A DNA stretch of 33,393 nt from a virus: positions 1-33,393 of IMG/VR virus record IMGVR_UViG_3300035701_000161. The stretch is one strand, 5' to 3'. Positions within the stretch are counted from its first letter, which is position 1. Each line of letters begins with the position of its first letter. A program made the translations under genes and the position numbers. The notes under the pieces are model-generated. The model saw only the letters and a list, made by a program, of their open reading frames with translations, was not told the origin of the DNA and did not search any database. Shown here one piece after another: positions 8,234 through 15,733 of the stretch.

Positions 8234-8257
8234 GGCGGCCGACGCGGGTCGGCCGCC
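8234..8257 (+). terminator. Strong GC hairpin downstream of the beta-helix gene
   Basis: GGCGGCCGAC (8234-8243) and GTCGGCCGCC (8248-8257) form a perfect 10-bp stem with a GCGG loop. No T-tract follows. Stem and loop composition closely resemble the hairpin at 7179-7200 on the other side of the beta-helix gene. Partial terminator or mRNA-stabilising element. Confidence 0.5.
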
Positions 8258-8280
8258 CTGGACTTGAGGAGTAAACCGTC

Positions 8281-8769
8281 ATGCGCGTGATACCGCACAG
8301 ATTCAAGCTCCAACCCGCGGCAGTGAAGGGCGAGTCGTTTTCCTTCGCTCCGGTCGAGCAGCAACTTGGGGACTACCGCGAACTGGTCGTCACTCTCGAG
8401 ATCACCGCGGCCGAGTGCGGCAATGAGGACGAAACCTACGACTTCTACATCGTCACCGAGAACCGCGCCGAGGCGCGCTGGGACCTCGTCCACTTCGCCC
8501 AGATCGTCTCCGACGAGGCCTATTCGCTCGTGGCGCGCATTCATAAGGATTTGTTGCCTCAGCAGGTCACGACCGCGGGTCCCGGCGCCGCCTACGTCGA
8601 GAGCGGCACCCTGGCAGTGGCCACCGGTCAGTTAAACGCCATCAAAAGCCTGGCCGCGGGCCGGGTGCGTCACGGTCCATGGGGCGACAAGATCGGTTAC
8701 GAACTCGTCGTCGCCGGCGCAGTGGCGCCTTCGATCGCGTATTCGATTTCAGTCGAGGCGAGGTATTAA
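8281..8769 (+). CDS. Small beta-rich virion-type protein, copy A of tandem pair
   Basis: 162 residues, ATG with TTGAGGAG about 10 bases upstream. Contains RELVVTLEITAAE, DETYDFYIVTENRAEARWDLVHF and HGPWGDKIGYELVVAG, the last two strongly shared with the gene directly downstream. Alternating hydrophobic residues suggest an all-beta fold of about 150 residues. Together with its paralogue it sits between the capsid/beta-helix genes and a LamG-type protein, so a capsid-surface or tail-associated structural role is likely. I do not recognise a named family. Confidence 0.55.
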   Translation: MRVIPHRFKLQPAAVKGESFSFAPVEQQLGDYRELVVTLEITAAECGNEDETYDFYIVTENRAEARWDLVHFAQIVSDEAYSLVARIHKDLLPQQVTTAGPGAAYVESGTLAVATGQLNAIKSLAAGRVRHGPWGDKIGYELVVAGAVAPSIAYSISVEARY

Positions 8770-8770
8770 A

Positions 8771-9265
8771 GTGCAGGAAACCAAACAGCGATCGCGGTTC
8801 GTTCTCGAACCCGCCGTCACGCGCAAGGTGAACTACTCGGTCGCTCCCGTCAATCAGGGACTCGGCCGTTTCGCTGAACTCGTGCTCACCCTCAGAGTCA
8901 CCGCCGCGGAACGCGACACTGGTGATGAAACCTACGACATCTACATCACTACGGAAAACCGCGCGGGAGAGAAGTGGGACCTGGTTCACTTCCCGCAAGT
9001 CGCCGCAACTGGCGCGAAGACGTTTGTCGCCCGGCTGCGGTCGGATCTCCTTGCACAACAGGTGACGACGGCAGTACCGGGCGTAGCCTCGAACGAATCG
9101 GCTACGCTGCGCACCGAGACCGGCGGCGCGAATCAGGGAACGAAGACGCTCGGCGCTGGGGTGGCGCGTCACGGTCCATGGGGCGACAAGATCGGGTACG
9201 AGCTCGTCGTGGCGGGGACGTTGGCGACGGGCATTGGGTACTCGATCCACGGAGAAGCGAGGTAG
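8771..9265 (+). CDS. Small beta-rich virion-type protein, copy B of tandem pair
   Basis: 164 residues, GTG start one base after the previous stop. It aligns with the preceding protein along its whole length (for example ELVLTLRVTAAE, DETYDIYITTENRAGEKWDLVHF, HGPWGDKIGYELVVAG). A 30-base stretch is still identical at the DNA level (8667-8696 and 9166-9195). The pair is therefore a tandem duplication that has diverged. Differences concentrate in the middle (residues about 75-125). The product probably occupies the same or an adjacent position in the virion as copy A; a heteromeric surface protein is one possibility. Confidence 0.55.
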   Translation: MQETKQRSRFVLEPAVTRKVNYSVAPVNQGLGRFAELVLTLRVTAAERDTGDETYDIYITTENRAGEKWDLVHFPQVAATGAKTFVARLRSDLLAQQVTTAVPGVASNESATLRTETGGANQGTKTLGAGVARHGPWGDKIGYELVVAGTLATGIGYSIHGEAR

Positions 9266-9272
9266 GGGGCCC

Positions 9273-10061
9273 GTGGGCCTGACCGACAATCTCGTTTCGT
9301 ACTGGAAACTCGACGAGGCTTCCGACGGGAGCGGCGCGGTCACTCGCGTCGACTCGAAGGCATCCAACAACCTCACCGACAACAACACTACAGCGAGCGC
9401 GGCGGGTGTCATCGGCAACGGGGCCGACTTTGAGGCGAGCAACAGTGAAAGCCTGAGCATTGCGGATGCTGCGCAGACCGGATTGGAGCCTGGTAGTGGC
9501 GATTTCTCGATTTCTTTTTGGTTCAAGCCCGAGAGCCAGCCGCCGATATGGAGCGAGTATCAGCTCTTTAGCAAATGGGACAACCCCAGCGAAGCGAGAT
9601 CGTTTTATCTTTCTTATAACTGGGCAAATGGAGGGACAGACAAACGACTAAATCTGTCGGTGTCCGCAGATGGCAGCGGCAGTACTAACAACCACAGTTT
9701 GGCTCAAACTCTCGTCAATGGGACGATGTACCACATTGTGTTTGCCTGGGATGCTTCCCTTCACTCACTCGAAATTTTCGTGAATGGCTCGTCTATCGGT
9801 ACAGACGCTTCCGGGACGCTGACATCTATTTACAACGGCACAGCGCCCGTTGTCATTGGTGGACCGGGGGCGGATGGAATAGTAGACGAGGTTGGTTACT
9901 GGTCCCGACTTCTGACGAGCGCTGAGGTCACGAGTTTGTACAACAGCGGCGCGGGATTGGCGTATCCGTTCGGCGCTGCCGCCTATGTGGAGACCTACGG
10001 GGGTCCGTTGAGCGGAATGCTCAGGGGCGAACTGCGCGGAATGATGAAGAGGGTAGCGTGA
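9273..10061 (+). CDS. LamG/concanavalin-fold surface protein
   Basis: 262 residues from GTG 9273, preceded by AGGTAGGGGG. An in-frame ATG at 9234 exists but would overlap the previous gene by 32 nt, so the GTG is preferred. The N-terminus LTDNLVSYWKLDEASDGSGA is the classic entry into a LamG_3-type jelly-roll ('L-V-x-Y-W-x-L-D-E'). It continues through DFSISFWFKPESQ, YHIVFAWDAS, LEIFVNGSSIGTDASG and GIVDEVGYWSRLLTSAEV, all canonical elements of that family. This fold binds carbohydrate or caps phage fibres. A short basic tail follows (GMLRGELRGMMKRVA). It overlaps the glycosyltransferase gene by GTGA. Likely a virion surface or host-glycan-binding protein. The segment from about 9,500 to 9,850 looks slightly less GC-rich than its surroundings by eye. 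Confidence 0.75.
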   Translation: MGLTDNLVSYWKLDEASDGSGAVTRVDSKASNNLTDNNTTASAAGVIGNGADFEASNSESLSIADAAQTGLEPGSGDFSISFWFKPESQPPIWSEYQLFSKWDNPSEARSFYLSYNWANGGTDKRLNLSVSADGSGSTNNHSLAQTLVNGTMYHIVFAWDASLHSLEIFVNGSSIGTDASGTLTSIYNGTAPVVIGGPGADGIVDEVGYWSRLLTSAEVTSLYNSGAGLAYPFGAAAYVETYGGPLSGMLRGELRGMMKRVA

Positions 10062-10990
10062 AGATCCAGCACCTCATGAACAAGGAGCCCAGCGGGTTGT
10101 CCACGACCACACTGGAGCTCGCCAAGTACGAGGAATTGGCTGGCCATAGCGTCGTGGTGCGGCAACCTGGCGGGGGCCTGCTCTACGGTCACGGAAACGG
10201 CTACGACGTGACGGCCGCGCATCACCAACTGGACCAGACCCAGTATCACGACGGCAAGCCGAAATTCCTCTGGACACATGGGGAACCGCTCAGTAGTGTC
10301 GGCAACGGGATCTCGATGCGGGCCACGGTCGAGATGGCGCCGATATGCTCCGGGTTCATTTCGATGCGGAAGGAAGAGATCCCGCTTTGGAAGGCGGTGC
10401 ATCCGAACACCTACCTCGTCACCAAGGGGATCGACCTCGACGTCTATAAACCGTTGGCCGGGATCACGGAGCGCCTCAGTGGTGAGCCGGCCGTCCTCTA
10501 TTACGAGAACATCCGGGCACAGCGCAACCCGCTCTATTGGCTCGTCGCCATGCAGAAGGTCCATGCGAAATTCCCCAACGCCCGCTTCCACCTCTACAAC
10601 GTCTCCGACAAAAAGATGGTCGAGACGTTTCAGGCGTTGAACACGCACGCGCATTGGTGGCCGTTCCTGCGGACGATCAGCGGCCCGGTGGCAACGCCGG
10701 AGGAAGTCAACCTCTTGCTGAACCGCGTGGACATCGTAGTGAGTGCGTTGCACCCCCTGTATGCCCGTAGCATCGAAGCCTTCGGCGCGGGTAAGGCGTT
10801 TATCTCGCCAGGGTACAGGGAGTTCGAGTATCCGTGGACATGCGAGTACGACGTGGATTCGATGGCAGAAGTCTTGATTCGGTGCTTCGAGAACTACGAC
10901 AAGATCAACTACCGGAAGTGGTCCGAAGAGCACCATGACGTTCGGAACACTGTGGCGGAGTCGGTGGCCATCTATCAGAGGTTCTTATGA
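10058..10990 (+). CDS. GT-B fold glycosyltransferase (GT4-like)
   Basis: 310 residues, GTG overlapping the LamG gene stop by 4 nt. The N-terminal Rossmann-like half begins KIQHLMNKEPSGLSTTTLEL and includes ELAGHSVVV, the usual acceptor-side start of GT-B enzymes ('S-G-x-x-x-x-x-x-E-L...G-H-x-V'). The second half carries PAVLYYENIRAQRNPLYWL, NARFHLYNVSD and, near residue 235-250, YARSIEAFGAGKAFISPG, matching the GT4 donor-site pattern (E-A-x-G-x-P/K-x-I-x). It would transfer a sugar from a nucleotide donor. It is the first gene of a three-gene modification cassette embedded between virion genes, suggesting modification of a virion component rather than of host lipopolysaccharide. Confidence 0.7.
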   Translation: MKIQHLMNKEPSGLSTTTLELAKYEELAGHSVVVRQPGGGLLYGHGNGYDVTAAHHQLDQTQYHDGKPKFLWTHGEPLSSVGNGISMRATVEMAPICSGFISMRKEEIPLWKAVHPNTYLVTKGIDLDVYKPLAGITERLSGEPAVLYYENIRAQRNPLYWLVAMQKVHAKFPNARFHLYNVSDKKMVETFQALNTHAHWWPFLRTISGPVATPEEVNLLLNRVDIVVSALHPLYARSIEAFGAGKAFISPGYREFEYPWTCEYDVDSMAEVLIRCFENYDKINYRKWSEEHHDVRNTVAESVAIYQRFL

Positions 10991-11562
10991 ACATCTGCGT
11001 GGCGGCCTGGTACTACCACAAGTCCCTGATGCAGACGCTTCAGAACTGTTATCCGGTGTGTTGGGTCTGCCATCGTCCACCGCCAGCGGCAGAAATAGAT
11101 TTATTTGACCACAGTTTTAACAACATCCCCAACGTCGGCCTGGAGTTCGGGTGCTACGACTGGTATTTGAAGAACCGCTGGAACGGCGGGTCCGTCCTGT
11201 TCACCCATGACGACAACGAAATCACCGAAGAGGCCCTGGATCAAATCGCCCTGATCCCGCACGACCAGTGCTTTCTTTTCCCGAGTTTGGAGGTTGCGGA
11301 AGCCAACGGCAAGGCACATGGGCGCGCGTTCTTCTGCTCGGAGAAGTTGCTGCGCCGATTGAAGGGCGATGGAGGATTCTGGTACAACGAAGCCCCTGAG
11401 ACGAGCGTAGCGATTCCGGCGACGAGTGCAGAGGCTCCCAACTACCACAATGCGGGCATCCTGACGTTCCTCGCCTGGCTGAAGTCTTTGCCGGCGGAGT
11501 TCACAGCAAATCAAGTTGCCGTCGTGCCTGGCCTAAAGACGGGGTATCGAGGGAGGTTATGA
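10987..11562 (+). CDS. Glycosyltransferase-like protein (GT-A type candidate)
   Basis: 191 residues, in ATGA overlap with the GT-B gene. Features: an N-terminal strand (NICVAAWYYHKSLMQTL), a W-x-x-H/C-rich segment, and the stretch NVGLEFGCYDWYLKNRW followed by VLFTHDDNEITEEALDQ. The D-D-N after a hydrophobic strand looks like the metal-binding D-x-D of GT-A glycosyltransferases, and the 'E-F-G-x-Y-x-W-Y' arrangement resembles rhamnan-synthesis-type transferases. Length is shorter than typical GT-A enzymes (about 230-280 aa), so it may be a compact or incomplete version. The call leans on this motif and on its place between a GT-B enzyme and a methyltransferase. Confidence 0.45.
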   Translation: MNICVAAWYYHKSLMQTLQNCYPVCWVCHRPPPAAEIDLFDHSFNNIPNVGLEFGCYDWYLKNRWNGGSVLFTHDDNEITEEALDQIALIPHDQCFLFPSLEVAEANGKAHGRAFFCSEKLLRRLKGDGGFWYNEAPETSVAIPATSAEAPNYHNAGILTFLAWLKSLPAEFTANQVAVVPGLKTGYRGRL

Positions 11563-12071
11563 CACGGCTCAATCTTTGTTGCGGCCCGAGTATCATCGAG
11601 GGTTTCGTGAACATCGACGCCTGGCCAGGCCCCGGCGTGGACGTGGTGAGCGATGTCCGTGAACTCCAGTACCCCCAGGCCTCCGTGGATGAAGTCGTGA
11701 TGTTCCACTGCATCGAGCACTTCACATTGGACGACGCCTGCGCCCTGATCCGCAAGGTGTTCGGCTGGCTGAAACCCGGCGGACACCTGATCGTGGAGGG
11801 GCCGGACGTGTTCAAGGCAGTGAAGAACACCACGACCGGCGAGTTCGAAGCGATCCGCGGGATCTTTGGCGACATCGTTGAACTGCGGAACGGCAAGGGC
11901 AACTACCAGCATCTGTGGGGCTGGACGGGCTCGCTCATGCAACAGGAAATGACCTCCGCGGGCTACAATGTCGGCCCGGTAGAGGACGGGCTGTCACACG
12001 CAGACAAGGGCTGGCGGGACTACCGAGTAGTGGGATTCAAGCCGGAGAAGGAGGCGGTTCATGGCGTTTAA
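11559..12071 (+). CDS. Class I SAM-dependent methyltransferase
   Basis: 170 residues, ATGA overlap with the previous gene. Motif I is LNLCCGPSIIEGFVNID (residues 4-20), followed by the acidic strand DVVSDVRELQYP, the post-II element VDEVVMFHCIEHF and the motif-III region LIRKVFGWLKPGGHLIVEGPD. This order matches small methyltransferase_11/COG4627-like enzymes ('L-N-L-G-C-G ... G-F-V-N-V-D ... H-V-L-E-H ... L-K-P-G-G'). The usual 'L-G-C-G' is L-C-C-G here. Substrate is unknown. After two glycosyltransferase-type genes a sugar O-methyltransferase capping a glycan is a reasonable inference. Its end overlaps the fibre gene by 11 nt. Confidence 0.75.
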   Translation: MTRLNLCCGPSIIEGFVNIDAWPGPGVDVVSDVRELQYPQASVDEVVMFHCIEHFTLDDACALIRKVFGWLKPGGHLIVEGPDVFKAVKNTTTGEFEAIRGIFGDIVELRNGKGNYQHLWGWTGSLMQQEMTSAGYNVGPVEDGLSHADKGWRDYRVVGFKPEKEAVHGV

Positions 12072-14574
12072 GAAGAACACCGGGAACCAGATCCTCTTCA
12101 TTCTCACCAAAAGCGGCGACAACTCGCACGCCGCGGGCGCCACAGTGTCGCAGATCACGGCGGCCGGCCCGAGTTACGTTGGAGTGAACAACGGTTCCGC
12201 GGCCGTCGCCACCAAAGGGACGATTTCGCGGGCGGCGTCGTTGGTGAAGGCCGGTGTGTTTCGCCAATCATTGAAGGCCGCAGAGTGCAACTTCGACATG
12301 GGCATGTATATGTTCACGGCCACCAGTTGCACTCTCCAGTTGATCCCGATCACGTTTGAAGGGAACACGCCGGGCGAGACGTATTCCCGAACGCTTCTGA
12401 CTGCTTCGCTGGCCTCGGACGCTCAGTCCATGGCGGCAGCCGCGTATTCTCGGGCGTTCCTCGCCGCCAGTGCCGCCAGGCAGGGGAGTTCGAGAGCCAT
12501 CCTGACGCAATCACTCGCTTCCGATGCCGTCTCGCAGGCGATCTTGGCCACTAGCGCCGCCAGGGCGGCAAACTCCCGTGTTCTACTTACCGCCTCACTC
12601 GCCTCGGATGCCGTCTCTCAGTGCATTCTTGCAACCTCAGCCGCGCGTGCAGGCCACTCACATGCTGCGATTGCCGATACTCAGTCCACGAAAGCCTATT
12701 CTCGGGCCTTGTTGACCGCCTCGCTCGCTAGCGATACATGGTCGCTGGTTTCGGATGTCCACAGCCTCGTGGTGTCCACGAAATCGCAGGCTACTCTTGG
12801 GACCTCAGCGGCGCGTGCCGGGCATTCGCACGCGACCATTGGTGACAGTGCCGCGCGCGCAGCCAATTCCCGGGTTCTCCTAACGGCTTCCTTGGCCTCG
12901 GATACTCACAGTCTGGCGGTCCAGATTCGCAGTGCCGCCAGAAGCGCCGCCGCCTATGCGCTTCTTACACAATCGTTGGCCTCTGACGCCCATTCCCAGG
13001 CGGCCAGGGCCTACTCTCGTGCGCTTCTGACGGCTTCCCTCGCTTCTGACGCGCAGTCGATGGCGGTGCAAACGTACAGCCGCGTTCTTCTGAACGCTTC
13101 CCTTGCCTCCGATGCACAGTCAATGGCTGCGGCTGCGTATTCTCGGGCCTTCCTGGCGCACAGCGCGGCAAAACAGGGCAATTCCCGCGCCATCCTTACG
13201 CAGTCGCTCGCCTCGGATGCCGTCTCTCAGTGCGTCCTAGCGACGTCCGCCGCTAGACAGGCGAACTCTCGGGCGTTACTCGTCCAGTCCCTTGCCAGCG
13301 ACGCAGTCAGTCAAGCGATTCTGGCGACCTCAGCCGCCAGGCAAGCCAACTCCCGGGCCCTTGTTGTGCAATCCCTGGCGAGTGACGCGCAGTCTCAGGC
13401 GGCTAGGGCCTACTCCGCAGCCAAGGTTGCCGGAGGTGTGACCGCTTCTCAGGTCTGGTACCACGTGCGCGGGACGGCAACCCTCAGCGCAGCAGAACAG
13501 GCAAACTCCAGGGCGCTTGTGATTCAGTCGCTTGCTTCGGATACCCACTCACAAGCCGCGCGTACCTATTCTCATGTGCTCTTGAATCAGTCTCTCGCCT
13601 CCGACGCGCAAAGCGCCGCGGCCGCTGCTTACTCTCGGGCCTTCCTTGCGGCCAGTGCAGCCCGAGAAGCCAGCTCAAGGGCGCTTGCAGTTCAATCGCT
13701 TGCGTCTGATGCCCAGAGCCAGGCGGCATTGGCCACCTCCGCCGCGCGCCAAGCGAACTCGCGAGCGCTGCTCGTCCAATCTCTTGCCAGTGACGCCCAC
13801 AGCCAAGCTGCACGGACGTACTCCGCGGTAAAGTCAGCAGCCGCTGGTGTGACCGCTTCTCAGGTCTGGTACCACGTGCGCGGGACGGCAACCCTCAGCG
13901 CAGCAGAACAGGCAAACTCCAGGGCGCTTGTGATTCAGTCGCTTGCTTCGGATACCCACTCACAAGCCGCGCGTACCTATTCTCATGTGCTCTTGAATCA
14001 GTCTCTCGCCTCCGACGCGCAAAGCGCCGCGGCCGCTGCTTACTCTCGGGCCTTCCTTGCGGCCAGTGCAGCCCGAGAAGCCAGCTCAAGGGCGCTTGCA
14101 GTTCAATCGCTTGCGTCTGATGCCCAGAGCCAGGCGGCATTGGCCACCTCCGCCGCGCGCCAAGCGAACTCGCGAGCGCTGCTCGTCCAATCTCTTGCCA
14201 GTGACGCCCACAGCCAAGCTGCACGGACCTACTCGGCGGTGGACCTGGTGGCGGGTTACGTCGATACGGAAGTGGCCGCAATCAAGGCCAAGACCGACCG
14301 CTTGCCGGCAGCCCCGGCGGCGACGGGCGATATTCCTACGGCTGCCGAGATCGCCGCGGCGGTCGGATCGCGGGTGCCGGGTCTGGAGTCCTACGCCCCG
14401 CTGGGCCAAATTCCGACTTACGACCAGTTCCTGTTCATGATTTGGGCCGCCCTGGCCCAGTACGGCGTCAGGGGAACTTCCCTGGTGGCACAGAAACTCG
14501 ACGGCGCTACCGAGGCGATGCAGTTCCGCCTGGACGACGACCAGACACCGACATCGAGGGTGAGGAGCGCATGA
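12061..14574 (+). CDS. Giant serine-heptad fibre protein
   Basis: 837 residues; ATG with AAGGAGG seven bases upstream. Residues 1-108 form a beta-rich N-terminal domain (FKKNTGNQILFILTKSG; LKAAECNFDMGMYMFTATS) of the type that attaches fibres to virions. From Ser109 to residue 458 the protein is 50 consecutive 7-residue units, nearly all starting with Ser, such as SRALLTQ, SLASDAV, SQAILAT and SAARQAN. Positions 3 and 6 are mostly Ala/Val/Thr, so an Ala-core coiled coil with an outward-facing Ser is plausible. A 24-residue insert (GVTASQVWYHVRG...) then interrupts the heptads, and a 137-residue block is exactly duplicated. The C-terminus (about 740-837) is non-repetitive and ends LDDDQTPTSRVRSA, like trimerisation tips of other fibres. 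Probably a long tail or head fibre shaft. Confidence 0.75.
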   Translation: MAFKKNTGNQILFILTKSGDNSHAAGATVSQITAAGPSYVGVNNGSAAVATKGTISRAASLVKAGVFRQSLKAAECNFDMGMYMFTATSCTLQLIPITFEGNTPGETYSRTLLTASLASDAQSMAAAAYSRAFLAASAARQGSSRAILTQSLASDAVSQAILATSAARAANSRVLLTASLASDAVSQCILATSAARAGHSHAAIADTQSTKAYSRALLTASLASDTWSLVSDVHSLVVSTKSQATLGTSAARAGHSHATIGDSAARAANSRVLLTASLASDTHSLAVQIRSAARSAAAYALLTQSLASDAHSQAARAYSRALLTASLASDAQSMAVQTYSRVLLNASLASDAQSMAAAAYSRAFLAHSAAKQGNSRAILTQSLASDAVSQCVLATSAARQANSRALLVQSLASDAVSQAILATSAARQANSRALVVQSLASDAQSQAARAYSAAKVAGGVTASQVWYHVRGTATLSAAEQANSRALVIQSLASDTHSQAARTYSHVLLNQSLASDAQSAAAAAYSRAFLAASAAREASSRALAVQSLASDAQSQAALATSAARQANSRALLVQSLASDAHSQAARTYSAVKSAAAGVTASQVWYHVRGTATLSAAEQANSRALVIQSLASDTHSQAARTYSHVLLNQSLASDAQSAAAAAYSRAFLAASAAREASSRALAVQSLASDAQSQAALATSAARQANSRALLVQSLASDAHSQAARTYSAVDLVAGYVDTEVAAIKAKTDRLPAAPAATGDIPTAAEIAAAVGSRVPGLESYAPLGQIPTYDQFLFMIWAALAQYGVRGTSLVAQKLDGATEAMQFRLDDDQTPTSRVRSA
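12385..13434 (+). repeat. Fifty uninterrupted serine-led heptads
   Basis: Codons for residues 109-458 of the fibre are exactly 350 residues, i.e. 50 units of 21 bases without a single phase slip. Forty-eight of 50 units start with a Ser codon; the exceptions are TQSTKAY (unit 15) and AYALLTQ (unit 28). Units fall into four recurrent types that often cycle in the order SRALLxx, SLASDAx, SQAILAT, SAARQAN, giving a 28-residue higher-order repeat. DNA copies have diverged in codon choice, so selection appears to act on the protein. Confidence 0.9.
13435..13817. repeat. Direct repeat copy 1 in fibre gene (383 bp exact)
   Basis: Identical base for base to 13846-14228, offset 411 bp (137 codons, in frame). 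It encodes the 24-residue insert GVTASQVWYHVRGTATL... plus most of the following heptads. Identity ends abruptly on both sides. Confidence 0.95.
13846..14228. repeat. Direct repeat copy 2 in fibre gene (383 bp exact)
   Basis: Second exact copy of 13435-13817. Perfect identity, compared with the diverged codons of the upstream heptads, marks it as a very recent duplication (or gene conversion) lengthening the shaft by 137 residues. Confidence 0.95.
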
Positions 14575-14855
14575 TCGGTCCCCTGATCACCCGAGGCCTC
14601 GGTTATGCGGTGGCCTACCTGCTCACGGGAGGCCTGTTTCCGGCCGCGCAGGCCATCCCGCATGACGTCCCCGGCGTGTTCAGGGCCACTTCGGCCGGAA
14701 TGGCCCGCATCCTGGCCACGGCGGCGAGCGGAACGCCCCGCCTGGTCATAGGCATGGATACGGCGCAACCGCGCACTTTCGAGACGTGTGCCGGCGCCCC
14801 GGCGCGTGTTTTCGGTTCGGCGTCGACGTCTGCCACACCGAGGATCCTAAAATGA
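14571..14855 (+). CDS. Small hypothetical protein (94 aa)
   Basis: 94 residues, ATGA overlap with the fibre gene and GAGGAG just upstream. The N-terminus (LITRGLGYAVAYLLTGGLFP) is hydrophobic and could be a membrane or hydrophobic-core segment. The remainder is Ala/Thr/Ser-rich, ending FGSASTSATPRILK. It overlaps the next gene by ATGA. Coding status rests on the tight overlaps at both ends and the ribosome-binding site. Function unknown; a small virion or assembly protein is likely from context. Confidence 0.5.
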   Translation: MIGPLITRGLGYAVAYLLTGGLFPAAQAIPHDVPGVFRATSAGMARILATAASGTPRLVIGMDTAQPRTFETCAGAPARVFGSASTSATPRILK

Positions 14856-15733
14856 GTGCAACCTACCTCACCTTCGGGGAAATCCGGTTCCAATGCCGCA
14901 AGCGTTTCGGCGGAGTAGATCCGGATATCCTCGACTCGCTGATCAACGAACGTTACAGGCGAGTACTTCGCCGGGGGGACTGGCAGCGGTTGCGGGTCCA
15001 GGCGGTCCTCCAGACCGTTGCACCGTACGAGACGGGCACGGTGGCCGTCGTGGCGGGCAGTCAAAATTTGACACTCGCCGATGGCGCCTGGACCGGCGCC
15101 ATGACGGGCCGCGCCATCCGAATCGCCCTCCGCGAGGAGTACTACCAGTTCACGTTTCTGACGGAGTTGACCGGGCAACTCGACCGGCCCTACGAGGGCG
15201 AGGACGACGCCGCGGCCGCCTACTCGATCTGGCAGAGCGTCTACGTGCTGCCGGCGGATCTGTTCCAGCTTCACTCGATGCGGGTCCTCGGATCGCCCGA
15301 GGATCTCGACCAGGTCACTCAGGAGGCCCTGGACGAGCGCGACGCGAACCGCAGCGCCAGCGGGCAACCTTTCTGTTACGCGCCTCACATGGACAACGCC
15401 TCTACCCCGCCCCGCGAACAGGTGGAGCTGTGGCCGGTTCCGGACGAGGTCCTGGCGATACCCTTCTGGCACACGCAAGACCCGGAATTGTTTTCGGCTT
15501 CCGCAACGTCCAATTTCATCGCGCCCTGGCTCAGTCCGGCGGCCATCTACGACGGCGTCGAGGCGGACGTGCGCCGGCTGGATGGGAAACTGGCCGGGGC
15601 GCAGGCGGCTGAGGCGATGTTCCTTACGCACTTGAGCGAGATGTTCGGGGCCGAAGCGCGGCGCAGGGGTCCGCAGCCGATCAAGATGCACCCGATATAC
15701 ACCCGGCACAACCGGCGGAGGTGGCAAAGATGA
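14852..15733 (+). CDS. Head-tail adaptor-like protein (first of three)
   Basis: 293 residues from ATG 14852 (ATGA overlap); an upstream in-frame extension is not needed. N-terminal helices with DILDSLINERYRRVLRRGDW match the opening of podovirus adaptor or tail-completion proteins, in which a helical bundle docks on the portal. A beta-rich middle (ETGTVAVVAGSQNLTLADGAW) follows, then a WQSVYVLPADLFQLHSMRVL segment and a C-terminal basic helix (AEARRRGPQPIKM). The same general pattern ('...Y-x-L-P-x-D-...') is shared in weaker form with 17751-18554 and 18544-19164. Likely a portal-ring adaptor or fibre-anchoring protein. Placement after the fibre and before the spike supports a tail-assembly role. 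Confidence 0.5.
   Translation: MSATYLTFGEIRFQCRKRFGGVDPDILDSLINERYRRVLRRGDWQRLRVQAVLQTVAPYETGTVAVVAGSQNLTLADGAWTGAMTGRAIRIALREEYYQFTFLTELTGQLDRPYEGEDDAAAAYSIWQSVYVLPADLFQLHSMRVLGSPEDLDQVTQEALDERDANRSASGQPFCYAPHMDNASTPPREQVELWPVPDEVLAIPFWHTQDPELFSASATSNFIAPWLSPAAIYDGVEADVRRLDGKLAGAQAAEAMFLTHLSEMFGAEARRRGPQPIKMHPIYTRHNRRRWQR

Noticed and set aside
12385-14228. CRISPR-like or minisatellite array
   Set aside because: The periodicity is 21 bases in register with codons of a long open frame, units vary in codon use, and there are no fixed repeat-spacer boundaries.
13484-14281. Two near-identical minus-strand frames (13484-13891 and 13895-14281) that look like duplicated genes
   Set aside because: Their similarity is only the antisense reading of the exact 411-bp duplication in the fibre gene.
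14615-15727. 370-aa minus-strand open frame
   Set aside because: Shadow of the adaptor gene and the small 94-aa gene; no supporting signals.
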